IMG/VR virus record: IMGVR_UViG_3300012008_000013
Span: 1 to 42,772 of that record
Source of the DNA: a virus
Length of the DNA stretch: 42,772 nt
Direction: 5' to 3' (one strand)
Shown here: piece by piece, positions 1-6,917 of the stretch
Numbering within the stretch: position 1 is the first letter of the stretch
Layout: each line of letters opens with the position of its first letter
Program-made: the position numbers and the translations under genes
Notes under the pieces: generated by a model
Database searches by the model: none
Seen by the model: only the letters and a program-made list of their open reading frames with translations
What the model was told of the DNA's origin: nothing

Positions 1-78
1 CTTGTGCAATGCCATCGTGCGACCCTCACCGCGCTCCACCGCGAAAGTACAGCCGTCGATGCCACATTCGATGAACTC
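1..78. repeat. 78-bp coding repeat, copy A (window start)
   Basis: The first 78 bases are identical to 1085-1162 and nearly identical to the last 68 bases of the window. In all copies the minus strand reads the same peptide in the same frame, a Cys/His module ending MALHK. The window starts exactly at the repeat boundary, as expected when an assembler opens a contig at a repeat or cuts a circle there. Confidence 0.95.
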
Positions 79-345
79 GTCTCGCGGCGCTGGCTCGGCG
101 TATCCGGTGAAGTCAACGCCGGGACGTGGACGAACGGTCCCCATCCGAACGGTCGGCGCTGGCTCGGCTTGGAGGGCGGCACGGAGGGAACGCCGCGCTG
201 CCGAGATGCGGTCCATGCGCTCAACCTCGCGGTTGGGTCGCCCTTCGTCCCGCGCCGCTTGGCTTTCGATGACCCACGAGTAGGCCGGTTCGTCCTCAGC
301 GGTGAGATACGCCTCCGCCGCCGACCGCAGCCCGTCCGCGCTCAC
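1..345 (-). CDS. zinc-finger-like protein, N-terminal 115 codons (gene continues at the other window end)
   Basis: The GTG start at 345 overlaps the upstream TGA as GTGA. The reading frame is open to base 1 and continues in frame at 42704 going down to 42288 if the ends are joined, giving about 253 residues. The N-terminal ~90 residues are charged and Ala/Arg rich with no recognised fold. They are followed by a C-x4-C-x14-H-x4-H pattern (Cys in CGIDGC, His in ALHK and EDH) resembling a C2H2 zinc finger. The same module occurs in the gene at 704-1219. Function unknown; a small DNA- or protein-binding early protein is an inference. Confidence 0.7.
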   Translation of the reverse strand, partial: MSADGLRSAAEAYLTAEDEPAYSWVIESQAARDEGRPNREVERMDRISAARRSLRAALQAEPAPTVRMGTVRPRPGVDFTGYAEPAPRDEFIECGIDGCTFAVERGEGRTMALHK

Positions 346-707
346 TTGGTGTTCCCCGAGAGGCGGTCGAACCGCTCCAAGACTTGTTCCAGATAGGTCA
401 CGTCCTCACCATCGAAGCCGGGGGCGGCGTATGCGACGAACGCAGCGGCACCGTCAATCCGTGCTTGGACCTCCAAGTCCGGGGCCAAGAGCGTGTACAG
501 CGCTCCCTCCGGGTCCACAGCGGGGGACTCGACACGGATGGCGGCTTCGATGACATCCGCGTATTGACGATGCGTCTTGCCGCCCCGGAGCACGAGCAGC
601 GCGGCCTCTCGACGGGCCATCTCACACGATGCATCGCCGCAGGCATTCTCTCGCTCTGTATTGGCCCACAGTGCATTCGGGTCGTACGGGATGCGGCCCT
701 CGGTCAT
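342..707 (-). CDS. hypothetical protein, 121 aa
   Basis: No family recognised. Start ATG 707 overlaps the preceding stop (ATGA), and its own stop overlaps the next start (GTGA), so it sits inside the translationally coupled early operon. The protein is acidic and largely helical, with two cysteines near residue 23-28 (ACGDASC) and no signal peptide or membrane segment. It lies between two genes sharing a zinc-finger-like module. Confidence 0.7.
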   Translation of the reverse strand: MTEGRIPYDPNALWANTERENACGDASCEMARREAALLVLRGGKTHRQYADVIEAAIRVESPAVDPEGALYTLLAPDLEVQARIDGAAAFVAYAAPGFDGEDVTYLEQVLERFDRLSGNTK

Positions 708-1219
708 CGGTTGGCCTCCTCAACCACGCTGTCATAGGCCGCCTGAAGACGGAGATGAATGTTGGTCGGCAGGCTTTCGGAGTTCATGGCTTCCTCGACC
801 GCATCAAGCAGCGTCTCAGCCAATCCAGCCCGTGCGTCCAGCCCATCGGCTCGCGGTTCGGCACGGATGGCGGCCAGCTTGTTGCGATACTCGCCCTCGG
901 CGTCCAGCAGGCCGCTCTGGTACGCATCCGCACGGACGGCGCGCTCGATGAGGGGCCGGTGGCGGGCGAGCACCGTATCGTGCGCGGCAGGGTGACTGCG
1001 GTCTAGAGCATCTAGCAGCGCCTCCCATGCCGCCTCTGTGGTCGGTGAGGGTTCGGGGGTGACGACGGGCGCGTGGTCCTCGTCCTTGTGCAATGCCATC
1101 GTGCGACCCTCACCGCGCTCCACCGCGAAAGTACAGCCGTCGATGCCACATTCGATGAACTCATCCTCTACGGGTTCACTCACGGGGTCCTCCAGGCTCT
1201 TGGGGATGGGGTGGGTCAT
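704..1219 (-). CDS. C2H2-like zinc-finger protein, 171 aa
   Basis: Start ATG 1219 overlaps the Dcm-like stop (ATGA). Residues ~24-50 carry C-x4-C-x14-H-x4-H encoded by a DNA stretch identical to the window start, so two early genes share one duplicated zinc-binding module. A Pro/Thr/Glu linker follows, then a helical C-terminal domain of ~110 residues with no recognised family. Spacing is longer than in a classical finger, so zinc binding is inferred from residue pattern only. Confidence 0.75.
   Translation of the reverse strand: MTHPIPKSLEDPVSEPVEDEFIECGIDGCTFAVERGEGRTMALHKDEDHAPVVTPEPSPTTEAAWEALLDALDRSHPAAHDTVLARHRPLIERAVRADAYQSGLLDAEGEYRNKLAAIRAEPRADGLDARAGLAETLLDAVEEAMNSESLPTNIHLRLQAAYDSVVEEANR
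1085..1162. repeat. 78-bp coding repeat, copy B
   Basis: Identical over 78 bases to 1-78; divergence begins immediately after the shared GAACTC. It lies wholly inside the 704-1219 gene and encodes its Cys/His module. Perfect nucleotide identity, including third positions, points to a recent duplication or gene conversion rather than selection on protein alone. Confidence 0.95.
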
Positions 1220-2274
1220 GCGAGGTCCGCCAGCCGTTGACCGATCCAGAAAGACACGTCGCTCACGACGCCATTCCCGCAGCATCGGTAGCGGTGGGAG
1301 TCGAGGCCGAGCGGGAGGCCGTCTGACGGAGCGGGCTGACCGCCGACGGTGAGGTGGGCGCCGGGTTCGGTTCGGAAACCTCCGGCGTTGCCGCCGCTGT
1401 TGAGCGTTTCTGCGACCCACGGGGTGTTGTCGTAACTGTCCTCGGCTCCCGACGCTCTGCCGCCGACGCGGAGCGTGTCTGCCACCCCGTCACAATCGTG
1501 TGACCGTCCGGCCAGCCCATCAGGCGCTCGCACTCCGTCGGGGTCAGGCGACGCACTGATTGCGTAGGACTCGCCGTTTGGGTCGTACCTTCCGCTGCGC
1601 GTATGGCTGGCGCTGAGAGCGTGCGCAATGCCGCGTCCAGGTCCGCCGGCAGTTCCCGGCCCCGCTTCGATGCCCGTCGGAGGATGCCGGCGGCAGCGCG
1701 AGCCGACAGATAGAACCTCTGCGGCGCGCTCGGCTCCAGCACGTCCGCCAGGCGAGACTCCGAGGATGAACACTCGCCGTCGGCGCTGCGGCACTCCGAA
1801 GTAGCGAGCGTCAAGGATCCGGTATCCCACGCCATACCCGAGTTCGACCAGCGAACCGACGAGCGCCGCCATGTCTCGCCCGCCATGACTGGAGAGAAGT
1901 CCCGGAACGTTCTCGAGGAGGACGAACCCAGGTCGATGCTGTCCCACAAGCCCGAGGAAGGCGTAGGCGAGGTTGGAGCGGGTGCCTTCGACCATTCCCC
2001 GTCGCTTCCCGGCGACGCTGAGGTCCTGGCAGGGGAAGCCGCCGGTCCAGAGAGTGCTAGCGGTCCACGGTCCCGCGTCTTGGTCCCGTAGGTTCGGGTC
2101 AAGACGGGTGATGTCTCCGAGGTTCGGGACTCCCGGCCACCGTTGGGCGAGGACCGCCGAGGCGTACGGGTCGATCTCGGAGAATGAGACGGTCCGCCAT
2201 CCGGCTCGCTCAAGCCCAATGTCCAGTCCGCCTGCTCCTGAGAAGAAGCTGGCGTGCGTTCGCTCATCGTCCAC
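1216..2274 (-). CDS. C5-cytosine DNA methyltransferase (Dcm-like), motif IX out of frame
   Basis: A C5-cytosine methyltransferase transfers a methyl group from SAM to cytosine in DNA and could protect phage DNA from host restriction. Motif I (FSGAGGLDIGLERAG, residues ~11-25), the catalytic PCQ loop (Cys82), ENV (121-123) and QRRRRVFI (163-170) are present, and the C-terminal motif X (GNGVV) is near 333. The GTG start at 2274 places motif I at residue 11, as is usual. The conserved motif IX (RRLTPTECERLMGWPDG) lies at 1503-1556 in the +1 frame, so the present frame reads through it as unrelated sequence. Two compensating indels or a rearranged target-recognition region are likely; activity is uncertain. 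Confidence 0.85.
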   Translation of the reverse strand: MDDERTHASFFSGAGGLDIGLERAGWRTVSFSEIDPYASAVLAQRWPGVPNLGDITRLDPNLRDQDAGPWTASTLWTGGFPCQDLSVAGKRRGMVEGTRSNLAYAFLGLVGQHRPGFVLLENVPGLLSSHGGRDMAALVGSLVELGYGVGYRILDARYFGVPQRRRRVFILGVSPGGRAGAERAAEVLSVGSRCRRHPPTGIEAGPGTAGGPGRGIAHALSASHTRSGRYDPNGESYAISASPDPDGVRAPDGLAGRSHDCDGVADTLRVGGRASGAEDSYDNTPWVAETLNSGGNAGGFRTEPGAHLTVGGQPAPSDGLPLGLDSHRYRCCGNGVVSDVSFWIGQRLADLA

Positions 2275-2277
2275 CGC

Positions 2278-2445
2278 TCACCACCCCCACCTCCCCAACA
2301 CCCACCCAAGGCCCCACGCCTCCACGACGACGACGAGGGTCACGATCAGGAGCGCCACGAGGCAGGGGAGGCGGCGGCGGGGCAGGGGCTCGGGGTCCGG
2401 GTCGGATGCGGCCATCTCGCCGAGGGGCGGGCGGGGGTCGGTCAT
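2278..2445 (-). CDS. small membrane protein, 55 aa
   Basis: ATG 2445 overlaps the upstream stop (ATGA), favouring this start over ATG 2460. The N-terminal half is Pro/Arg rich; residues ~28-50 form one hydrophobic segment (CLVALLIVTLVVVVEAWGLG) consistent with a single transmembrane helix. It sits between a zinc-ribbon-like gene and the Dcm-like gene. No function recognised. Confidence 0.6.
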   Translation of the reverse strand: MTDPRPPLGEMAASDPDPEPLPRRRLPCLVALLIVTLVVVVEAWGLGWVLGRWGW

Positions 2446-2687
2446 CGGAGCACGAACCAATCGGCCGACAAGCCCAGCCCATCAGCGGCGATGCACTCCA
2501 GGCACCACTCCTCACGGGGATAGCCGCCCGGCTCACGACGACACGTCGATGGTGGGTGGAGCCGACCACAGCCCTGCTTGGCGATCCGCGTCAACGCGCC
2601 TTTCATCCGACGACTGTTCTCCTGCTCGCGTTTGGCCGCGTCCCACCCTCTCAGGTCGTTCTCCAGTTCCTTGATGGTGGCCGTCAT
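2442..2687 (-). CDS. small Cys-containing protein, 81 aa
   Basis: ATG 2687 has a good ribosome-binding site (AGGGAGG) and overlaps the previous stop. The N-terminal 30 residues are a charged helix. Residues ~40-65 contain four cysteines (GCG, TCR, WCLEC) suggesting a zinc-binding fold. No family recognised. Confidence 0.65.
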   Translation of the reverse strand: MTATIKELENDLRGWDAAKREQENSRRMKGALTRIAKQGCGRLHPPSTCRREPGGYPREEWCLECIAADGLGLSADWFVLR

Positions 2688-2866
2688 TCCGTTCCTCCCT
2701 TCGGTGCCAAAACGACGAACGACGCCATCAGCACCATCCCCACCCCGAACGCGAACCAATCGTGTCCGGGCATCGAGTAGCCCGTGGCTAGGGTGGCGGC
2801 GAAGACGAGTGCGAGGTGGAGGCGGAGCCATGGGGAGCGGAGGATGAGGTGGTAGAGGAGGGTCAC
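2684..2866 (-). CDS. small two-helix membrane protein, 60 aa
   Basis: Two hydrophobic stretches (residues ~12-30 and ~37-55) separated by a short polar loop predict a membrane hairpin. ATG 2866 overlaps the upstream stop (ATGA). Its early-operon position argues against a classical lysis holin, although a hairpin membrane protein of this size could be one. Confidence 0.65.
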   Translation of the reverse strand: MTLLYHLILRSPWLRLHLALVFAATLATGYSMPGHDWFAFGVGMVLMASFVVLAPKGGTE

Positions 2867-3471
2867 GACATCTCTGCCGTTCGATGGGCGAACTCAGCTT
2901 CGGTGATCTCGCCGCGGTAGTAGCTGAGCTGGAGAGCCTGGACATCGCGCTTGCGCCGGTCCGTCTCGGCCTTCTCTGCGGCCTTGGCGGCTGCGGCGAT
3001 CTGTCGCGGGCTGCTCCCGTTCGCTCTGCTTCCGGGTCCCCCGCTCGGCGGGGGATTAGGGGGAATGTCGCCTGACGCCCTGACGCCATGAGTATCTATG
3101 GCGTCTGTGGTAACAACGGGCGTCTTTGGTGACGGCGTTGTTACGGTCGAGTTACGTCCCGGTGACGCCCTGCGCGCCCGCATTCGGCGCATCCGGTCGC
3201 CGACCGTCATGTCGCCTTCCTGCCACTCATCCCAGCCATCGACGTAGAGACGACCATCCGGGAGGGTCACGATGTCGCCCCGTGCGATGGCCTTCGTCGT
3301 CCGGGCTCTACCGATGGCGCGGTCGAGCAAAGCCCTGTCCCGAAACCGGCCGCGCTCAGGCTGCCGGGCCGCCGCGCACATGAGGCGGATGAACGTCTCC
3401 AGGTCCGGCACCGTCTGATCGATGTTCGGATCGATGCGGAGGTAGGCACGGGGCATTCCATCGCGCGTCAC
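2863..3471 (-). CDS. putative replication-initiation / replisome-organiser protein, 202 aa
   Basis: The GTG start at 3471 overlaps the upstream TGA (GTGA); ATG 3456 is an alternative. Residues ~10-90 look like the winged-helix-containing N-terminal region of phage replisome-organiser proteins, ending in the pattern VDGWDEWQEGD that precedes a basic stretch (MRRMRARR). The middle is Pro/Thr rich and low complexity; residues ~150-200 form a charged helix. No polymerase, helicase or primase is seen in the window, so this is the best candidate for directing host replication enzymes to phage DNA. The assignment rests on context and resemblance only. Confidence 0.45.
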   Translation of the reverse strand: MTRDGMPRAYLRIDPNIDQTVPDLETFIRLMCAAARQPERGRFRDRALLDRAIGRARTTKAIARGDIVTLPDGRLYVDGWDEWQEGDMTVGDRMRRMRARRASPGRNSTVTTPSPKTPVVTTDAIDTHGVRASGDIPPNPPPSGGPGSRANGSSPRQIAAAAKAAEKAETDRRKRDVQALQLSYYRGEITEAEFAHRTAEMS

Positions 3472-3791
3472 AGCCGAGCCCGGACGAACGCGGCGAGGCG
3501 ATCCTGTACGGGCGCGCTGAGGTACCCGACGCCACCGTCGTCGTGGACCGCCTTGACGAGCGCAGCGGCGGTGTCCGTGCCAGCTACGGCGAGGGTGCGG
3601 GCGATACCGGGCTCCCACGTCACGCGGCCCGCATCGCGGAGCTGCGTCAGGTGGTACACGACTGCCGACGTTGACGCCAAGCCCACTCGCTCGCCTAGTT
3701 CCCGGACGGTCGGCCCGTAACCGTAGGTCGCGTGATAGTCCGCGATCGTCGCCACGATCATCGCGCCCCGGTCGGCGCGATGCCTCGTCAT
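3468..3791 (-). CDS. LexA-type winged-helix DNA-binding protein without peptidase domain, 107 aa
   Basis: Residues ~10-70 match the LexA N-terminal DNA-binding domain: an initial helix (MIVATIADYHATYGYGPTV), then RELGERVGL and a recognition helix with TSAVVYHLTQLRDAG, ending in the short wing WEPGIART. LexA is normally ~200-240 residues with a C-terminal autopeptidase; here only ~35 unrelated residues follow, with no Ser/Lys dyad. Start ATG 3791 overlaps the preceding stop (ATGA). It may bind phage operators or host SOS boxes, but without peptidase it should not be self-cleaved. Confidence 0.75.
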   Translation of the reverse strand: MTRHRADRGAMIVATIADYHATYGYGPTVRELGERVGLASTSAVVYHLTQLRDAGRVTWEPGIARTLAVAGTDTAAALVKAVHDDGGVGYLSAPVQDRLAAFVRARL

Positions 3792-4033
3792 GCCGCACCG
3801 TGCATGTGACAGGGGCACGGTCGCCGGGTCGGACGCTGCAACGCGTGGACCGCTTCCTGCCACACCTGCCACTGCTGGTGGACGGTGGACTCCTGGTGGA
3901 CGCGGATGGCCTCCCCGACCACATCCTCGGCCCCGGTCGCGGCCACGATCTGCTCACCGCACGCGCATTCGGCGGCGTAGTCGTCGACCCGGCGGTAGGC
4001 ATCGAACAGGGCGCGTTCGGTCAAGGCGCTCAT
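3788..4033 (-). CDS. hypothetical protein, 81 aa
   Basis: ATG 4033 overlaps the upstream stop (ATGA). Helical, with an early CxC pair (ECACGE) and a terminal CPCHMH cluster that could bind a metal. No family recognised. Confidence 0.6.
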   Translation of the reverse strand: MSALTERALFDAYRRVDDYAAECACGEQIVAATGAEDVVGEAIRVHQESTVHQQWQVWQEAVHALQRPTRRPCPCHMHGAA

Positions 4034-4218
4034 GCGTGACGCTCCCGGTATCGCTTGGATGCCTCAGCGTTCGATGTGCGTCGGAGGTCGCTGCCGATCG
4101 GTCCCATCGTTGGCCTCATGTACCCGACGGTGACGGCTGGGACCACGGAGCGGGTGAGGTGGGCGGAGGCTGGTTCCTCGATGCGCCACTCGGAGGGGGA
4201 GATGCGGACGCGGCTCAT
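4030..4218 (-). CDS. small basic protein, 62 aa
   Basis: Coupled to both neighbours by ATGA overlaps. Residues ~47-62 end in a basic helix (SNAEASKRYRERH) like those in small DNA-binding proteins. No recognised domain. Confidence 0.55.
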   Translation of the reverse strand: MSRVRISPSEWRIEEPASAHLTRSVVPAVTVGYMRPTMGPIGSDLRRTSNAEASKRYRERHA

Positions 4219-4427
4219 AGCAGTTCGATCTCGCCGTACCCGAGGCAGCGCTCGCAGGCGGGGGTGTGGTCAACTGCGACCGGCACGAGGCGGTCCTCGC
4301 CGTACTTGGCCGCGCAGCACTCACCAGTCGGCAGGACGTTGCCGCAACACTCCCAAGAGAACGTCGTCTCCAATGGTCCGTACCCGGAGCCCTCGCATTC
4401 CGGGCAGGCCATTCGCTCGGCGCTCAT
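4215..4427 (-). CDS. zinc-ribbon protein, 70 aa
   Basis: Contains CPEC, ECC, ECC and CERC clusters spaced over residues 8-62. The first and last pairs with their Gly neighbours resemble the Cys-rich repeats of DnaJ-type zinc ribbons (CxxCxGxG). Start ATG 4427 overlaps the upstream stop. Probably a small zinc-binding adaptor; partner unknown. Confidence 0.65.
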   Translation of the reverse strand: MSAERMACPECEGSGYGPLETTFSWECCGNVLPTGECCAAKYGEDRLVPVAVDHTPACERCLGYGEIELL

Positions 4428-4693
4428 AGGTTCATCCCAATAGACACGCCACCCGTCACCGGACGCTTTTCGACCACCACGTAGCCGTCCGCCCCATCGG
4501 GCCTACGTCGGCACTGCACGTCGTAACCGGCTGCACGGAGGTCCGAGATCCTGCCCGTGACGTTGACGACGTACAGGGCTTGCGTGACCTCGAGCGACGA
4601 TGCGCCCGGATGCTCTCGGAGGAAGCGCAACAGGCGGGCCGGTTGGCCGTCCGGCTTCAGGCGGGTGACGCGGGTGTCGGTGCGGGCGGTCAT
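4424..4693 (-). CDS. winged-helix DNA-binding protein, 89 aa
   Basis: Residues ~20-60 form a helix-turn-helix with wing: LLRFLREHPGASSLEVTQAL followed by NVTGRISDLRAAGYDV, the layout seen in small phage HTH proteins in which the second helix pairs with a conserved ISDLRxxGY turn. ATG 4693 overlaps the upstream stop, which excludes the longer start at 4726. Likely a regulator of early genes. Confidence 0.65.
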   Translation of the reverse strand: MTARTDTRVTRLKPDGQPARLLRFLREHPGASSLEVTQALYVVNVTGRISDLRAAGYDVQCRRRPDGADGYVVVEKRPVTGGVSIGMNL

Positions 4694-5013
4694 CGGGGAT
4701 GCCTCGCGTCGATGGACTGAACCCACCGCATCGCCACGGCGGCGACCTGGACGACTTCCTTCCGGAGCCGGATGTACGGGTCCAGGTCTTCGGGGTCGAG
4801 CGGGATGCCGGTCTGGTTGCTCCGCTTCAGCAGCGCGTCAAGCTCCGGGTTGCCGCATCGCAGAACTTCAGTCGCCGACTCGCCGACCTCTTCCATGAGG
4901 ATCGCCAGCCACCGCTCGTCGGTCGAGTCCGATTGCTCGCCGAACTTCTCTCGGGCGCGCTGGCCTTCCTCGGACACGTCCTCGAATACATCGGACAGAT
5001 AGAAGTTACTCAC
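4690..5013 (-). CDS. MazG-like nucleotide pyrophosphohydrolase, 107 aa
   Basis: The MazG superfamily hydrolyses (d)NTPs or ppGpp-like nucleotides using Mg-binding acidic residues. A helix with the EExxE signature (residues ~41-45, MEEVGES) is followed by a second helix with paired acidic/Lys residues (RKEVVQVAAVAMRWVQ). The length is typical for phage MazG-like proteins. GTG 5013 overlaps the previous TGA. Likely role: adjusting nucleotide pools or alarmone level during infection. Confidence 0.7.
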   Translation of the reverse strand: MSNFYLSDVFEDVSEEGQRAREKFGEQSDSTDERWLAILMEEVGESATEVLRCGNPELDALLKRSNQTGIPLDPEDLDPYIRLRKEVVQVAAVAMRWVQSIDARHPR

Positions 5014-5405
5014 ACAGCCACCAGCCCATCCCTACAGGTCGAACTGCACGGGTCAACATGGCTCGCGTGAACCGAGGCCGACAGGATCGCTGCGGCGTGG
5101 CCTTCGACGTGGCTCCCGTAGGCAAACGATGCCAAGAGGTCCCGGAGCCGTTCGCGGTTCAGGTGGTCAGTCGCCCACACGTAGCCCGCTCGCATGCCGG
5201 GTTCGGCGTGACCTTCGCAAACCGTCGCGAGCGAGCACGGGCACGACGGCGCCCGGTGGCTCATTCGCCCGTATCCCGGCTGGACGTGCTCCAAACGGTT
5301 ACGGCCCCAGCACTCCATGAAGGAGCCGCCGAGACGCGGGGCAACGCAGCCCTGGTCCCGGTCGAATACGAACAGGGCGACTTCGGGGGAGACGGGATCC
5401 TTCAC
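5010..5405 (-). CDS. HNH-like endonuclease, 131 aa
   Basis: GTG 5405 overlaps the RusA-like stop (GTGA). An N-terminal FDRDQGC strand pair is followed by RLEHV, where HxxP-type HNH enzymes place the first catalytic His, and a C-terminal helix region with CEGHAEPGMRAG and NRERLRDLL, similar to HNH folds of actinophage endonucleases. Additional cysteines (SCPCSLATVC) may hold a structural zinc. It lies beside the resolvase and recombination genes. HNH identity is moderately supported; the exact role is unknown. Confidence 0.5.
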   Translation of the reverse strand: MKDPVSPEVALFVFDRDQGCVAPRLGGSFMECWGRNRLEHVQPGYGRMSHRAPSCPCSLATVCEGHAEPGMRAGYVWATDHLNRERLRDLLASFAYGSHVEGHAAAILSASVHASHVDPCSSTCRDGLVAV

Positions 5406-5839
5406 GGGTAGACCTCCCAGACCGTGATGTCGACGCCCTGCCAGCCGCGGTGCTCGTCGTCCCATTCCTTGTTGGCCCAGAGCGCGACGACTTGGCTGTC
5501 GTCATCTATCGCGACGCCCGTCAGTCCGTCGAGCAATGCCCGCGCGAGCTTGTCAACGTCGAGTCGTGGATAGCGCGGGGCGCCCTTGGCGAGCGTCTCG
5601 TGGTCGGTTCGGAAGTGCGACGGCGGCCGCGACATTACGAAGGTGGCAACCACGCGCACCGGCCCATCGAACGCGGGGAGCCCGGCCATCGCAGCGCGTC
5701 CCTCGGTCGCGATGGCGTGTCGCCAGTCGGCCAGCGGCGCGGACTTCCCGACGATGATCGCTCGGTTGCCGCGCACGAACGCCTTGACGCTGCCCTGAGC
5801 AACGGGGCTACCGCGAACGGAGAACGTGACCTCGCTCAT
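5402..5839 (-). CDS. rusA: RusA-family Holliday-junction resolvase, 145 aa
   Basis: RusA resolvases cut four-way DNA junctions as dimers. The signature is visible: RLDVDKLARALLDGL (Asp94, Asp96, Lys97) followed by a strand with IDDDSQV (Asp112-114), the metal-binding aspartates and conserved Lys of the family. The length is close to the usual ~120-150. ATG 5839 overlaps the upstream stop (ATGA). It is two genes downstream of the RecT-like/YqaJ pair, forming a recombination cassette that could process replication or packaging intermediates. Confidence 0.9.
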   Translation of the reverse strand: MSEVTFSVRGSPVAQGSVKAFVRGNRAIIVGKSAPLADWRHAIATEGRAAMAGLPAFDGPVRVVATFVMSRPPSHFRTDHETLAKGAPRYPRLDVDKLARALLDGLTGVAIDDDSQVVALWANKEWDDEHRGWQGVDITVWEVYP

Positions 5840-6048
5840 GCCGGTCGCTCCGCTTCGGCCAGGATGTCGAGGTAGTGGGCCGACTGGTCCCGCGAGGGTT
5901 GGCTGATCGCGCGCATGTACGCCTTGCCCCAGCACACCTCACAGAACCCGTTGCGGGCATGCCCGTTGAGCTCAAGTCGGTCGAGCGTCTCGGCCGACGG
6001 CTCTGGACGTCCGATGTCCCGATTTCGGAGCGTATGCTCGTCGCTCAT
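5836..6048 (-). CDS. hypothetical protein, 70 aa
   Basis: ATG 6048 overlaps the RecT-like stop and the gene end overlaps the RusA start. One CxxC pair (FCEVCWGK) at residues ~36-39. No family recognised; a small accessory of the recombination cassette by position only. Confidence 0.6.
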   Translation of the reverse strand: MSDEHTLRNRDIGRPEPSAETLDRLELNGHARNGFCEVCWGKAYMRAISQPSRDQSAHYLDILAEAERPA

Positions 6049-6917
6049 TCGGCCGGCCTCAGCACCTTGCCGCCACTCTTGACGGCCTGGTCCTGCCACG
6101 AATGCGGGCCTTCGTGCATCTCAGCGAGGGTGCAGGGGACGACTGAGCCATCCTTGACTTCCAGCGCCCAGCCACAGCCACCAGAGACGGCCACGGCGGG
6201 ATCCTCGGGCGCCGGCTCGACTTCGGTGAAGGTCGCCTCATCAGCTTCGGTCGGAGCCGTCTCAGCGACCGGGTTTTCGATCGCATGACGACGCGCGGCG
6301 ATGCGCTCGGCGGCGGTCGGCTGGGACGCTGCGGCGGCGGCTCCGGCGTTCTCCGGCGGTCCCGCCTGGTCCATCTCCTCCGCGACGTAGAGGTCCGCGA
6401 GCACGTACGGGAACGCCTTGCGCAGCGCGGCGGCCTCGGCGCACTTCGCGAGCATGACGTCGGGCATCTTGGCCCACTGGAACCCCTGGTCCGGGCCGGG
6501 GTAGTAGCTGTCCCAGCGAGCCGTCGCGGACTGTTCGATCCGTCGCCCGCTGCGGAAACGGTAGACGATGACGGTGGCGCGCTCCGGGTGACGATCCTTG
6601 CCCTGACGCGTGTCCCAATCGACCGGTTCGTAGACCGGCTCGGACGAACCCTCGTATTCGGTGGTCCGCTCGGCGGTCGAGCGCAAGCCGTCGATGCCCG
6701 TCTGGAACGTGACCCGGCCCTTGCGCTTGATGGCATAGATCTGCTTCGCGAACGGGTCGAGTCCTGACCGCTGCGCCACGAGCGCGAACAGTTGGAGCTC
6801 CTGATCGCTGAGGTCCGGGGCGAGCACGTTGCGCACCGTCGCGATGCGGTTGTACGTCTCGATCGCCTCAGCGATGGCGGGGGCCGTGGTGCTTGTCTGG
6901 AGCGCGGTGCTGGTCAT
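6045..6917 (-). CDS. RecT/Bet-family single-strand annealing protein, 290 aa
   Basis: Residues ~35-190 match phage Bet/RecT annealing proteins: DLSDQELQLFALVAQRSGLDPF, then KQIYAIKRKGRVTFQTGIDG, and a distal MPDVMLAKCAEAAALRKAFP, the canonical family blocks in canonical order. The C-terminal ~80 residues are acidic and end in a Cys-containing tail. It would anneal complementary single strands made by the neighbouring YqaJ exonuclease. The start at 6917 overlaps the exonuclease stop (ATGA). Confidence 0.93.
   Translation of the reverse strand: MTSTALQTSTTAPAIAEAIETYNRIATVRNVLAPDLSDQELQLFALVAQRSGLDPFAKQIYAIKRKGRVTFQTGIDGLRSTAERTTEYEGSSEPVYEPVDWDTRQGKDRHPERATVIVYRFRSGRRIEQSATARWDSYYPGPDQGFQWAKMPDVMLAKCAEAAALRKAFPYVLADLYVAEEMDQAGPPENAGAAAAASQPTAAERIAARRHAIENPVAETAPTEADEATFTEVEPAPEDPAVAVSGGCGWALEVKDGSVVPCTLAEMHEGPHSWQDQAVKSGGKVLRPAE

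Noticed and set aside
1263-2309. Minus-strand frame overlapping the Dcm-like gene
   Set aside because: Only the motif IX stretch is meaningful; the rest is Ser/Arg-rich shadow. Treated as an indel sign, not a separate gene.
2264-2569. 101-codon minus-strand frame rich in Pro/Arg
   Set aside because: Shadow of the coupled genes at 2278-2445 and 2442-2687, which have the ATGA overlap.
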